DNA of 28,778 bases from Bacteroidota bacterium (GCA_023423835.1 JAFAEW010000034.1:1-28778); one strand, 5' to 3'. Positions 1 to 8,536 are shown, counted from the stretch's first letter. Notes: a model not told the origin generated them from the sequence alone. Translations and numbers: made by a program.

Positions 1-1
1 G

Positions 2-526
2 TATAACAGGGAGCAGGAAATGTTTGTAGGCAACCTGATGCATTGTGATTATACAAACGATTATATAATCCGATTATGCTATCCTTATTTCACCGGACAT
101 CGCATTTACAGTGCCGTAGCCTTGCATTATATGGCGGCCTATCATCCCAATGTGACGAACGATTTTTTGAGATTTTTGAAATCAAAAACGGTTTTATTCA
201 TTGGAAATGAAACAATCAAACCGGAGGTTATCGAAACTTTATTTGGAAACGTAAGCCATATTAAAACGGCCGGCAAAAACGCTTATGACGGCATCGATAC
301 CATAGAATCAGAGGCGATTGAACTATTGCAAAGACAAACAGACTTTGGAGTGGTAATCGTTGCAATGGGCTGCAGCGGAAGGGTATTGATGAAAAGGTTG
401 ATGCAACAGCGATTTCCCGTTTTTTATTTCGACTTTGGAAGCCTGCTCGATGGCATTTGCGGCAATATTACCCGGCCGTGGCTGAAGCAGAAAATTGAGT
501 ATGAAAAACTGTTGCGAAATCTATAA
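2..526 (+). CDS. GT-D fold glycosyltransferase, C-terminal part (5' truncated by window)
   Basis: The frame is open to the left edge (the codons before the ATG at 20 are also coding), so this is probably the C-terminal portion of a longer gene. The visible 174 residues resemble the C-terminal half of GT-D-type glycosyltransferases (DUF1792-like). A strand 'VLFIGNE' is followed by a 'KNAYDGID' segment, then 'VVIVAMGCSGRVL', and finally 'YFDFGSLLDGICG' near the end, which is the usual position of the conserved Asp/Gly motif. Such enzymes add sugars to surface glycans or glycoproteins in the cytoplasm. It ends 8 bases before the sulfotransferase gene and is clearly the same transcription unit. 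Family assignment is from remembered motifs and the donor or acceptor cannot be told. The ATG at 20 could be a true start only if the protein is unusually short. Confidence 0.6.
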   Translation, partial: YNREQEMFVGNLMHCDYTNDYIIRLCYPYFTGHRIYSAVALHYMAAYHPNVTNDFLRFLKSKTVLFIGNETIKPEVIETLFGNVSHIKTAGKNAYDGIDTIESEAIELLQRQTDFGVVIVAMGCSGRVLMKRLMQQRFPVFYFDFGSLLDGICGNITRPWLKQKIEYEKLLRNL

Positions 527-534
527 TCCGCACA

Positions 535-1452
535 ATGGTAGTCAGCGATTTTTTGCCGAACTTGCTCATCATCGGTGCTGCTAAATCCGGTACTACCGCA
601 CTGCACGAATACTTAGATCAGCATCCTCAGATATTTATGTCGCGCCCAAAGGAACCGCGATTTTTTTTGGTGTGGGATAATCCGGAACAGATCAGACAAA
701 ATATTGAACATAAGCAGCCTAAATTCAATGCTTATGATACGATTGAAAAATACTGTTCGCTATTTGAAAAAGGAAGAAATGCAAAGATCAGGGGCGAGTC
801 TTCTCCGCAATATCTGTTATATCCACACTGTGCTGAAAAGATAAAAGAATTAATTCCGGAAGTAAAAATTGTTGCTGTACTAAGACATCCGGCTGACCGC
901 GCATTTTCACAATACCAGATGCACAAAAAATGGGGGATTGAGTCAAAAAGCTTTGATGAAGTTTTAGAGGAAGAAATGAACGGGTTTCGGAGGTCTTACC
1001 CGCTTGATATACAATACCTGGAATCCGGTAAATACGGGAAACAATTGGAGGTCTATCTTAAAATGTTTAACCGTAATCAGCTACAACTGTTTTTTTATGA
1101 AGACTTTCAAGTTAATCCCTCAGCAATTCTCAAAAAAATATTTCAATTTCTTCAGATCGATGATGGTTTTATTCCCGATAGTTTGATAGAACATAATGTC
1201 TCCCGGGTAGCAAGATTTTCGAAGTTTCCAGTCATCGATCGATCGCTATCTGTTGTACAAAAAATTTTTCGAAGACTTAAGATTCATTCAATCGCAAACA
1301 ATATAAACGACCACCGGTTTTATAAGCCGGGGCTTTCATCTTGTCTCAGAGAAAAAATAGGTAGTTATTTTGATGAAGATATTACGAAGCTTGAATCGTT
1401 GTTGACGATTGACCTTTCTGCCTGGAAATACGATCATTACTACCATTCCTGA
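535..1452 (+). CDS. PAPS-dependent sulfotransferase family protein
   Basis: A 305-residue soluble protein with the two PAPS-binding signatures of the sulfotransferase fold. The 5'-phosphosulfate loop GAAKSGTT lies at residues 14-21 and the 3'-phosphate motif 'AVLRHPADRAFSQY' around 114-127, with Arg117 and Ser125 as the expected phosphate contacts. The early 'KEPRFF' segment (about 40-44) is typical of bacterial members related to heparan N-sulfotransferases. The family moves sulfate from PAPS to a hydroxyl or amine, here probably on a sugar of the glycan made by the surrounding transferases. The ATG at 535 is the first in frame, 8 bases after the upstream stop. No PAPS synthesis genes (cysD, cysN, cysC) are in the window. 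Fold assignment is strong; the sugar substrate is inference from context. Confidence 0.88.
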   Translation: MVVSDFLPNLLIIGAAKSGTTALHEYLDQHPQIFMSRPKEPRFFLVWDNPEQIRQNIEHKQPKFNAYDTIEKYCSLFEKGRNAKIRGESSPQYLLYPHCAEKIKELIPEVKIVAVLRHPADRAFSQYQMHKKWGIESKSFDEVLEEEMNGFRRSYPLDIQYLESGKYGKQLEVYLKMFNRNQLQLFFYEDFQVNPSAILKKIFQFLQIDDGFIPDSLIEHNVSRVARFSKFPVIDRSLSVVQKIFRRLKIHSIANNINDHRFYKPGLSSCLREKIGSYFDEDITKLESLLTIDLSAWKYDHYYHS

Positions 1453-1473
1453 TTATTGTTTCAAAACATCTGC

Positions 1474-2523
1474 ATGAAAACCGGTTTTAAAATAGTCGAT
1501 TCGTTTCTTTTCAGTGAGCCGTATGAAAAGGAGGTGATGTTGCTGAAATTTATGCTGGAGGATCAGGGCATTGCAGAATGGATAATTCTTGAAAACGCCT
1601 ACAGTTTTCAGGGCAGCTATACCGGCCTTCATGTAAGGAAAATTATTGATGAAGATGAAAGATTTGAACCGTTTCGCCATAAAATCACCATCATCGAAAA
1701 AGAGAAGAAAACGAAAGTGCTGCCGAAACATGAATTTTTAGACAGCTATAGTTACGAAGTGGAGTGTTGGCAAAGAGATCTTGCTCAGCCTTATTTTATG
1801 GAAAAATACGGGGAGGAAGACTGGATTATGGTTTCGGATATTGATGAAATGATTGATTTTACTTCCGTTGAAAGGAAGAATGAATTATATGAAAAAATGG
1901 AAGGCTGCGGTGGATTGCTGGTCGTTCCGACAAAGCGGTTTTGGTATGATTTCGACAACGAATACAAGGTGCTGATTGGAAATGCGATGTGCAATAAAAA
2001 ATATCTCCTCAACGAAAATAAATCGCTTCATAATATCAGAAAGGAATATCGGCGGGTAATTTCGAAGACCTGGAGGAAGATTGTGGCATTCGAGTTTTCC
2101 TCTTGTTATAAAACCGATTATATAGTGCAAAAATTCTACACCGGATTGCATACCGGATTTACCGAAAACGATTTAAAGCAATCGCTGCGTTGCAACCATC
2201 GTCCCACCCGTGAATTAGCAAGCTGGAAAGCGGATAACAGCCCATACTGGTTTTTTGAAACGGTAGTACTAACGGAAAATAATTCGCCCAAAATTATTCG
2301 CGATAATCTCCAAAAATACAAGACGAATAATGTGGATATTAACTACCGGGAAAACCGGAAGAAGGATTATCCCGAACTTTTTTCCACCTCGTATTTTGTG
2401 AAAAGGTGGATGAAGCAGAAACGGTATTTTCTCACAAAAAAATTAAAGGCGGTCAGGTTTAAATTGGCGAATGCTTTAAACAAGTCAGGACTAATCAACA
2501 GAATATCTGTCAATGAACGCTGA
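1474..2523 (+). CDS. GT17-like glycosyltransferase
   Basis: About 349 residues. The N-terminus 'KIVDSFLFSEPYEKE', the stretch 'AEWIILENAYSFQG' and the metal-binding-type motif SDIDE (about residues 121-125) match the pattern of family 17 glycosyltransferases. That family is named for the animal bisecting beta-1,4-GlcNAc transferase but is common in bacterial surface-glycan loci. A basic, helix-prone C-terminus (about 300-349) could contact membrane or partner proteins. The frame is open from a TTG at 1456, but the ATG at 1474 sits right before the conserved strand and is preferred. The gene starts 21 bases after the sulfotransferase stop and overlaps the next frame by 11 bases if that gene starts at 2513. 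The sugar transferred is unknown. Confidence 0.7.
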   Translation: MKTGFKIVDSFLFSEPYEKEVMLLKFMLEDQGIAEWIILENAYSFQGSYTGLHVRKIIDEDERFEPFRHKITIIEKEKKTKVLPKHEFLDSYSYEVECWQRDLAQPYFMEKYGEEDWIMVSDIDEMIDFTSVERKNELYEKMEGCGGLLVVPTKRFWYDFDNEYKVLIGNAMCNKKYLLNENKSLHNIRKEYRRVISKTWRKIVAFEFSSCYKTDYIVQKFYTGLHTGFTENDLKQSLRCNHRPTRELASWKADNSPYWFFETVVLTENNSPKIIRDNLQKYKTNNVDINYRENRKKDYPELFSTSYFVKRWMKQKRYFLTKKLKAVRFKLANALNKSGLINRISVNER

Positions 2524-3697
2524 AAGCTTTTCCAAATTCTATGGTCCCGAAAAAGTGGAAAGACACACTTTTCAAAAGGCTGCGCGTTTGAAGGCAAAAA
2601 CTGATCGAAGCCAAAATCTGAAAGAATGCGCCTTCGACTTGAATGCGGGCGGAAGAAATTTAATGCATCCTTCAAATGGCTTAGAAAGTCCCGTTCTTCG
2701 GACGCAACGCCTTCAAACACTGGACCTTTTTAGGGGCCTTGCTGCATTGTCGGTGATGTTGCTTCATTATACCAGTGGCTATCGTGAGCATTACGGCCAA
2801 TCATACGCTGCCTTCTATGATTTCCGATATGGATATTTAGGCGTGCAATTATTTTTTATCATCAGCGGTTTTGTGATTTTTCTTACTGTTGTTCAATCAA
2901 AATCCGTATTTGATTTTCTATATAAGCGGTTAATACGACTATATCCTGTCTTTCTTGTTTGTTTAGTAGTCACTTTTAGCCTTGTTTCTGTTTTGGGATT
3001 GCCCGGCAGAGAAAAAAGTTTACATACCGCTGTTATAAATCTATCCATGATGCCGGGCTTTTTTAATGTTCCCGCAGTTGATGGTGCTTACTGGTCATTA
3101 ATACCCGAGGTCTTCTTTTATGTTTTCACTGCGGTGGTAATGGCAGCTAAACAACTTAAAAATATAATAATCATCTGTGCGGTATTACTTCTCACTACCT
3201 GGATCGACCAATATGTTTACAATTTTCCGCTTCAGTGGAGTATGGTCTTAAATGTCAAGTGGAATGCACTTTTTTTTGCGGGTATTCTATTCTATAAACT
3301 AAAGTTTGAAAACCCATCGAAACGTCCGCTTATTCATTTAATGCTCATGGTATGCTTTGTTACGACCTGCCTGAGCATGCCCGGTTTCACCGAACGATTA
3401 ATAATAGGTTGCTTTTTTATAATATTCTATTTGTTTAGTTACAATAAATTGGAATGGCTGGTCTGGAAACCGTTTGCTTTTTTAGGCATGATGTCTTATC
3501 CGCTGTACCTCGTTCATCAAAACGTTGGATACATATTTCTAAATTATTTAAAGCCGGTATTGTGGAACCTGCCGGTTATTTTTATAGGAAGTGCCGTTGT
3601 GTCTTTAGCTGCTTTTTCCTACCTCATTCATAGATATTTTGAAGTTCCTTCATTGCTTTTTTTCAGAAGAATAAAAAGAAGGCATTTTGATTTTTAA
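2513..3697 (+). CDS. acyltransferase 3 (OafA/YrhL-like) membrane protein
   Basis: An integral membrane O-acyltransferase of the Acyl_transf_3 family, which transfers acetyl or other acyl groups to surface sugars. The domain opens at about residue 68 with 'LDLFRGLAALSVMLLHY', holding the conserved Arg (R74) and His (H85). 'GYLGVQLFFIISGFVIF' follows, then about ten hydrophobic segments to the basic C-terminus. The first 50 residues are hydrophilic, unlike the usual short cytoplasmic lead. An in-frame ATG at 2663 (residue 51) gives a more normal N-terminus and may be the true start, leaving a 139-base gap after the GT17-like gene. The longer start at 2513 keeps the 11-base overlap typical of this operon, so it is the one given. 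The family call is firm, the start is not. Confidence 0.85.
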   Translation: MNAESFSKFYGPEKVERHTFQKAARLKAKTDRSQNLKECAFDLNAGGRNLMHPSNGLESPVLRTQRLQTLDLFRGLAALSVMLLHYTSGYREHYGQSYAAFYDFRYGYLGVQLFFIISGFVIFLTVVQSKSVFDFLYKRLIRLYPVFLVCLVVTFSLVSVLGLPGREKSLHTAVINLSMMPGFFNVPAVDGAYWSLIPEVFFYVFTAVVMAAKQLKNIIIICAVLLLTTWIDQYVYNFPLQWSMVLNVKWNALFFAGILFYKLKFENPSKRPLIHLMLMVCFVTTCLSMPGFTERLIIGCFFIIFYLFSYNKLEWLVWKPFAFLGMMSYPLYLVHQNVGYIFLNYLKPVLWNLPVIFIGSAVVSLAAFSYLIHRYFEVPSLLFFRRIKRRHFDF

Positions 3698-3721
3698 ACC
3701 TCTGGGCTAATCCATTTACGA

Positions 3722-5014
3722 ATGAACAGCGCAACAGCTATTAAAGTAGAAAATCTTTCAAAGCAATACCGGCTCGGCAAGGTGGGAAGACAGACCTTCC
3801 ATGAGGATCTGAACCGCTGGTTGCATCGCATTGCCGGCAGGGAAGATCCTTACCTGAAGATCGGAGAAACGAATGACCGTTCCCTTAAAGGAAACAGCGA
3901 ATATGTGTGGGCACTGCAGAACATAAATTTTGAAGTGCAGCAGGGTGAAGTGCTGGGCATAATTGGCCGAAACGGAGCAGGCAAATCGACGCTGCTAAAA
4001 CTGTTGTCGAAGGTTACCTCACCCACCACCGGCAGCATTAAGATTAAAGGAAGAATTGCTTCCTTGCTCGAGGTAGGAACGGGATTTCATCCCGAATTGT
4101 CGGGTCGCGATAATATCTTTCTCAATGGCGCAATCCTCGGCATGAGCAAAAGGGAGATCAGTAAAAAATTAGAGGAAATCATTGATTTTGCAGGCGTTGA
4201 GAGATACATCAATACGCCCGTTAAACGTTACAGCAGCGGCATGTATGTGCGGCTCGCATTTGCAGTGGCGGCACATCTGGAACCGGATATCTTAATTGTG
4301 GATGAAGTGCTGGCAGTAGGTGATGCGGAATTTCAAAAAAAGTGCCTGGGCAAAATGCGGGACGTGAGTGTGAAAGACGGAAGAACGGTTTTGTTTGTAA
4401 GTCATAACATGGAGGCGATCACCAAACTGTGTCCATCTTCTATTTTATTAGAGAATGGAAGTATTGTGCATTGGTCTTCTACTTCAGAAGTTTTGACACG
4501 CTATCTCGCGCCCGGAAAAACGGAGGAAGAAGTAATGGATTTAAATCTCCTCGAACGGGAAAAGAAAAATCTCAATGGAAAAGTACGATTCAGGTCGGTG
4601 CGATTGAAGCGTTCCGATACTGCTCCCTGGCAATTGAGGTATAAAGAACCGATCACTTTTGAATTTGAAATCGAGGTACTAAATGAAGTTGCGTTTTTTG
4701 AAATCGGCCTCAGTTTTTTTACAAAGACAGAACATGAAATTGTTTCATCCTTATCTTCCGATTATAGAGATTTCAGAAATGTCAGGAGAGGAATTTATCA
4801 CGTACAATATACGCTGAAAGAGTTTAGTCTACTACCCGATTCCTATAAGATCGGATTGGGAATTCGTTCTGAAAATGGTTTTGAGGACGCTTTCGCTCCC
4901 TTCATAAATATACTCGTGATTGTTTCAAAAGAATCGGCCGAAGGGAAGGCTTCTACTCGAAGAGGCTATATCGTTCCTGCAGTTGATTGTAATTTGAAAA
5001 TGCAGGAATGCTAA
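3722..5014 (+). CDS. wzt: Wzt-type ABC transporter ATPase for polysaccharide export
   Basis: The nucleotide-binding subunit of an ABC exporter for O-antigen, capsule or teichoic-type polymers. Walker A GRNGAGKST is at residues 82-90, the signature loop reads YSSGM (170-174), Walker B LIVDE is at 191-195 with 'VLAVGD' following, and the switch His is H228. An insert of roughly 40 residues after the first strand (about 20-60) is common in the Bacteroidota versions. Residues about 275-430 form a separate beta-rich domain like the Wzt C-terminal domain. In characterised systems that domain binds the capped non-reducing end of the finished chain. The partner permease (Wzm) is not in the window and is expected upstream. 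Placement among sulfo-, methyl- and acyltransferases suggests one of these modifications could be the export cap, which is inference. Confidence 0.92.
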   Translation: MNSATAIKVENLSKQYRLGKVGRQTFHEDLNRWLHRIAGREDPYLKIGETNDRSLKGNSEYVWALQNINFEVQQGEVLGIIGRNGAGKSTLLKLLSKVTSPTTGSIKIKGRIASLLEVGTGFHPELSGRDNIFLNGAILGMSKREISKKLEEIIDFAGVERYINTPVKRYSSGMYVRLAFAVAAHLEPDILIVDEVLAVGDAEFQKKCLGKMRDVSVKDGRTVLFVSHNMEAITKLCPSSILLENGSIVHWSSTSEVLTRYLAPGKTEEEVMDLNLLEREKKNLNGKVRFRSVRLKRSDTAPWQLRYKEPITFEFEIEVLNEVAFFEIGLSFFTKTEHEIVSSLSSDYRDFRNVRRGIYHVQYTLKEFSLLPDSYKIGLGIRSENGFEDAFAPFINILVIVSKESAEGKASTRRGYIVPAVDCNLKMQEC

Positions 5015-5042
5015 ATGGTCCGAGCTTTTAAAATTTTGAAAA

Positions 5043-5804
5043 ATGCTTAAAAATGCGGTAAAGACTGTATTCAGGATGGCGGGCTATAAAATTTCGAAGT
5101 TCAGCCGGCCGACGGTAAGCTTCAACAACCCGCCCGGCAATTATCAAATTCCCGATCAGGAATTTTATCGTCCCCTGTTTTCTCCGTGGTATAATAACGG
5201 CACAGGTGAATTTAAACAAATGATGAGGGAAATTTCAGGCCGAACATTGGTGTCTCCTGATCGATGCTTCCTGCTCTATTTGCTGGCAAAGCAGTCCGCA
5301 AGACGTAACGGACATTTTTATGAATGCGGAGTTTATAAAGGCGGCACTGCCAGATTATTAGCAAATATTCTGGCAGTTTATAGAATCTGCCCCCATCAAA
5401 AGCTGTGTCTGTTCGATTCTTTTGCGGGAATGCCAGATGTAAATCCGGAAAATGACCTTCATAGAAAAGGCGATTTTGCAGATACTACTTTAGATGAAGC
5501 ACGTCAAAATATCGGATTCGACTTCCTTGTAGAATATAACAAAGGATTGATTCCGCAAACATTTAAGGGAAAAGATGCGGACGTAATCAGTCTTGCTCAT
5601 ATTGATGTTGATATTTATCAATCGGTTTTAGATTGTTGCGAATTTATTTATCCGAGGTTATTGACCGGCGGAATTATGGTGTTTGACGATTATGGATTCC
5701 CTACCTGTCCCGGTGCAAGGAAAGCGGTGGATGAATTCTTTGAGAATAAGCCGGAAATACCAATCGTTATTCCATCCGGTCAGGCCATTATTTTTAAAAT
5801 TTAA
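5043..5804 (+). CDS. TylF/MycF-family O-methyltransferase
   Basis: A 253-residue SAM-dependent methyltransferase of the TylF (macrocin O-methyltransferase) family, which methylates sugar hydroxyls. The SAM motif ECGVYKGG is at residues 94-101, 'LFDSFAGMP' at about 123-131, 'HIDVDIYQSV' at 187-196 and 'MVFDDYG' at 212-218. The paired Asp residues (D189, D215, D216) fit the Mg-binding site known in MycF/TylF. The conserved 'GARKAVDEFF' helix follows. It lies 28 bases after the Wzt ATPase and 5 bases before another methyltransferase. In such loci TylF proteins commonly methylate the growing or terminal sugar, so this is a plausible capping enzyme for the ABC export route. The exact substrate is unknown. 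Confidence 0.86.
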   Translation: MLKNAVKTVFRMAGYKISKFSRPTVSFNNPPGNYQIPDQEFYRPLFSPWYNNGTGEFKQMMREISGRTLVSPDRCFLLYLLAKQSARRNGHFYECGVYKGGTARLLANILAVYRICPHQKLCLFDSFAGMPDVNPENDLHRKGDFADTTLDEARQNIGFDFLVEYNKGLIPQTFKGKDADVISLAHIDVDIYQSVLDCCEFIYPRLLTGGIMVFDDYGFPTCPGARKAVDEFFENKPEIPIVIPSGQAIIFKI

Positions 5805-5809
5805 TTGAG

Positions 5810-6430
5810 ATGAATTATCGGCTTTCGACCGCTACTCCATCAACGGTTTATAATGATTTAAGACGTTTTCTATATAGATGGAAGAAAAAGGTTATTCGAA
5901 AGAAAAAACATCCCTTAAACAGCTTTGGCATAAGTGAAACTTCAAAATGTCGCGAAAGGCTTGAAGCCTATTGTGCCGGTTACGGTTTAGATCTTGGATT
6001 TGGTGGTGATCCTATTAATGCAAAAGCCATCAGGGTTGATTTGCCCGCTCCCTATTCCCAGGTTGGCAAGCATCCTGTACAGCTTGGAGGAAAGGCGGAG
6101 GATCTTTATTGGTTTAAAGACAACGTGCTCGATTTTGTTTTTTCTTCTCATCTGCTCGAAGATTTCTATGAGACGGGAGAGGTGTTGGCTGAATGGATCA
6201 GGGTTTTAAAACCGGGTGGCAGATTAATCATTTTTTGTCCGGATGAACAGATATATCGCCGGCATTGCCGGGAAACGGGACAGCCTTACAATAAGCAGCA
6301 TGTGCATGAAAATTTTTCGCTTTTGCACGTGAAGAATTGTTTGGAAAAGATTGGCGCCACGAGGGTAATTTATGAAAGCGAAAATCAAAATATTTATTCG
6401 TGGGATTTAGTGTGTGAGAAGATAAAGTAG
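5810..6430 (+). CDS. class I SAM-dependent methyltransferase (Methyltransf_11-like)
   Basis: A 206-residue methyltransferase. The glycine-rich SAM loop is 'LDLGFGGDPI' (about residues 60-69), the acidic end of strand 2 is 'IRVDLP' (74-79), and motif 'LDFVFSSHLLEDF' (107-119) is followed by 'RVLKPGGRLIIFCPDE' (131-146). This order matches Methyltransf_11 proteins often found beside O-antigen genes. The first 45 residues are strongly basic ('RWKKKVIRKKKH'), which may favour membrane or nucleotide-sugar contact. The gene starts 5 bases after the TylF-like gene and ends 8 bases before the GT9 gene, so the three are surely cotranscribed. The substrate is not recognisable; a sugar or lipid-linked intermediate is inferred from context. 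Confidence 0.8.
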   Translation: MNYRLSTATPSTVYNDLRRFLYRWKKKVIRKKKHPLNSFGISETSKCRERLEAYCAGYGLDLGFGGDPINAKAIRVDLPAPYSQVGKHPVQLGGKAEDLYWFKDNVLDFVFSSHLLEDFYETGEVLAEWIRVLKPGGRLIIFCPDEQIYRRHCRETGQPYNKQHVHENFSLLHVKNCLEKIGATRVIYESENQNIYSWDLVCEKIK

Positions 6431-6438
6431 CAGGCAGT

Positions 6439-7428
6439 ATGAAGTGGACAAAAAAAATCATAAAGAAGGTATGGGTTAGGATTTCTGATAGCATTCGGTT
6501 TCAGTTTCTCCTGGCCTTCTGCAGAAAGCCGGATGCGGTTGTTTCATTTGGCTATGGATTGGGCGACGATCTACTTTGTACCATCGTGGTTAGACAACTG
6601 AGGGAATCCGGATATGAAAATATCTGGATGAAAACGCGCAATCCGGCGGTCTTTCAAAATAATCCGGATGTAAAAAAAGTAATCCGAAAAATTAACCGAA
6701 CAGATGCGGATGGATATATGGAGAAGTATTTGATCATGAAGAAAGTTCCTCAATTCCACCCCTGGTATGCCACCCATGATGTAAAAACGGGCAGAGATGA
6801 AATCCCTTCAAAACATATCATAAAAATTATGTGCGAAAAAGCGGGGGTTGCGGCGCCTGTAATTTTCAAACCGCACGTATATCTTTCAGCGGAAGAAGCG
6901 GAGTATGGAAGATTGTTTGACAATCAGATTTGTATTCAGAGCACCGGAAAAGGGGCAAGAAGTTTTATGTCAAATAAGGAGTGGTTTCCGGAGCGATTCG
7001 CCGCCCTGGTTGCTCCATTAAGCAGGAAATATAAAATTATTCAGCTAGGATCGGCCGGCGACGATTTATTAGCAGGTGTTGTTGATTTGAGAGGCAAAAC
7101 AACGATAAGGCAAACGGCCGGCATTCTAAAAAATTCGAAAATGTTTATCGGACTCGTCGGCTTCCTGATGCATTTGGCCCGGTCAGTCGAATGTCGCTCG
7201 GTGATCATCTATGGGGGAAGAGAACATCCTGATCAAACCGGTTATGAAGACAATATTAATCTGTATAGTGAACTTGGATGTAGTCCTTGCTGGTATTGGA
7301 ATTCGTGTAAATTTTGGAAGAAATGTATGGAGATGATTACGGTTGAGGACGTGCTGGAAGCCGTTAGAAAAATTGAGTGTGATACGATTGCCCAACCAAC
7401 AAAAGAAGAGCGTTTTTCGCATGCATAA
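6439..7428 (+). CDS. GT9 (heptosyltransferase-like) glycosyltransferase
   Basis: A 329-residue GT-B protein like ADP-heptose:LPS heptosyltransferases. The N-terminal Rossmann half has 'VVSFGYGLGDDLL' (about 34-46), the typical glycine loop near the acceptor site. The second half starts at 'ICIQSTGK' (about 168), followed by 'NKEWFPERFAALVAPL' and 'KIIQLGSAGD'. The segment that normally reads 'GxDSGxxHLA' in GT9 is 'IGLVGFLMHLA' here, keeping the His-Leu-Ala but not the Asp-Ser. A four-Cys C-terminal cluster ('CSPCWYWNSC...KKC') is seen in many Bacteroidota members. It could transfer a heptose or another sugar, and the altered motif argues against assuming ADP-heptose. It overlaps the next gene by 8 bases. 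Confidence 0.78.
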   Translation: MKWTKKIIKKVWVRISDSIRFQFLLAFCRKPDAVVSFGYGLGDDLLCTIVVRQLRESGYENIWMKTRNPAVFQNNPDVKKVIRKINRTDADGYMEKYLIMKKVPQFHPWYATHDVKTGRDEIPSKHIIKIMCEKAGVAAPVIFKPHVYLSAEEAEYGRLFDNQICIQSTGKGARSFMSNKEWFPERFAALVAPLSRKYKIIQLGSAGDDLLAGVVDLRGKTTIRQTAGILKNSKMFIGLVGFLMHLARSVECRSVIIYGGREHPDQTGYEDNINLYSELGCSPCWYWNSCKFWKKCMEMITVEDVLEAVRKIECDTIAQPTKEERFSHA

Positions 7429-8536
7429 TATTGCACTCATATCTCCAACCAAAGATGCGGTATCCGAAACTTTCATTAAGGCGCACCGTGAGCAGATAAA
7501 AGGAAATGTACATTATCTGTTCGGCGGTTTAGTGCCAAAGGAATCGACCAATGGAAAGTTGGCGCGGCGTTTATCCAATTCGCGGCCCAGCCGATTGTTA
7601 CCGGTTTTCTTATTCAACAGAATTTATTCCTCCGACAGCAGGAATCTCGAGCGGTATTTCATCAGAAACAAAATCGATCTGGTCTTCGCTGAATACGGTA
7701 CAACTGGCGCTGCTGTCTTGCCAGTTTGCAAGAAATTGAAGCTGCCTTTGATTGTGCACTTTCATGGGTATGATGCTTACAAAAAAGAAGTGCTTGAAAC
7801 TTACGATTCGGGATATAAAGCGATGTTTGAATACGCATCTTATATTGTAGTTGTTTCTTGCAAAATGAAAAGTAAACTACTGGAGTTGGGCGCACCGGCA
7901 ATAAAAATTAAACATATTGTTTACGAGCCGGATGCGCGTTGCTTTCAAGTACAACCGAAATATAGCAACGGTTATTTTCTTGCTGTAGGAAGATTTGTTG
8001 AGAAAAAAGCGCCATTCTTAACACTCATGGCTTTTTATAAGCTGCAGATGCAATTTCCCGAAGCGAAAATGGTGATGGTCGGAGAGGGTCCTTTGCTAAC
8101 TGCTTGTAAAAAATTGGCAATAAGTCTCGGTATGTCTAATGTGACTTTTCCTGGACCGGTCTTGCATAAACATATCCCGGATTTTTATCAGAATGCCTTT
8201 TGTTTTGTTCAACATTCCGTGATTGCAGAAGACGGAGATGCTGAAGGAACGCCGGTTGCAATACTTGAAGCCGGTGCTGCCGGTTTACCTGTAATCGCAA
8301 CTGAACACGGTGGAATTCCTGATGTTGTAGTTCATAACGAAACTGGTTTCCTCATTAAGGAAGGCGATATCAATTCTATGATAGAATTTATGAAATTGTT
8401 GTACACCAATCCTGCACTTGCGGCAAAAATGGGAAAAAATGCCAGGAGCCACCTATATCATCATTTTGAAGACAACAGTCAAATTGATCGTCTTAATGAC
8501 CTGATCAGGCATGCAGTAAATGAACAAGGCAAGTGA
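7421..8536 (+). CDS. GT4 family glycosyltransferase (colanic-acid WcaL-like)
   Basis: A 371-residue retaining GT-B glycosyltransferase. The N-terminus 'ALISPTKDAVSETFI' matches the 'SETFI' segment common in colanic-acid-type GT4 enzymes. 'LPLIVHFHGYDAY' is in the N-terminal half. The donor-binding half has 'FLAVGRFVEKKAP', 'KMVMVGEGPL' and the GT4 EX7E signature 'EGTPVAILEAGAAGLPVIA'. The frame is open from 7343, but the ATG at 7421 sits at the conserved strand and gives the 8-base overlap typical of this operon, so it is chosen. The donor is probably a UDP- or GDP-sugar, not determinable here. The next gene overlaps it by 17 bases. Confidence 0.87.
   Translation: MHNIALISPTKDAVSETFIKAHREQIKGNVHYLFGGLVPKESTNGKLARRLSNSRPSRLLPVFLFNRIYSSDSRNLERYFIRNKIDLVFAEYGTTGAAVLPVCKKLKLPLIVHFHGYDAYKKEVLETYDSGYKAMFEYASYIVVVSCKMKSKLLELGAPAIKIKHIVYEPDARCFQVQPKYSNGYFLAVGRFVEKKAPFLTLMAFYKLQMQFPEAKMVMVGEGPLLTACKKLAISLGMSNVTFPGPVLHKHIPDFYQNAFCFVQHSVIAEDGDAEGTPVAILEAGAAGLPVIATEHGGIPDVVVHNETGFLIKEGDINSMIEFMKLLYTNPALAAKMGKNARSHLYHHFEDNSQIDRLNDLIRHAVNEQGK

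Noticed and set aside
5014..5043. Terminator between the Wzt ATPase and TylF genes
   Set aside because: The short gap has an imperfect AAATTTT symmetry but no GC stem or T tract, and the genes appear cotranscribed.
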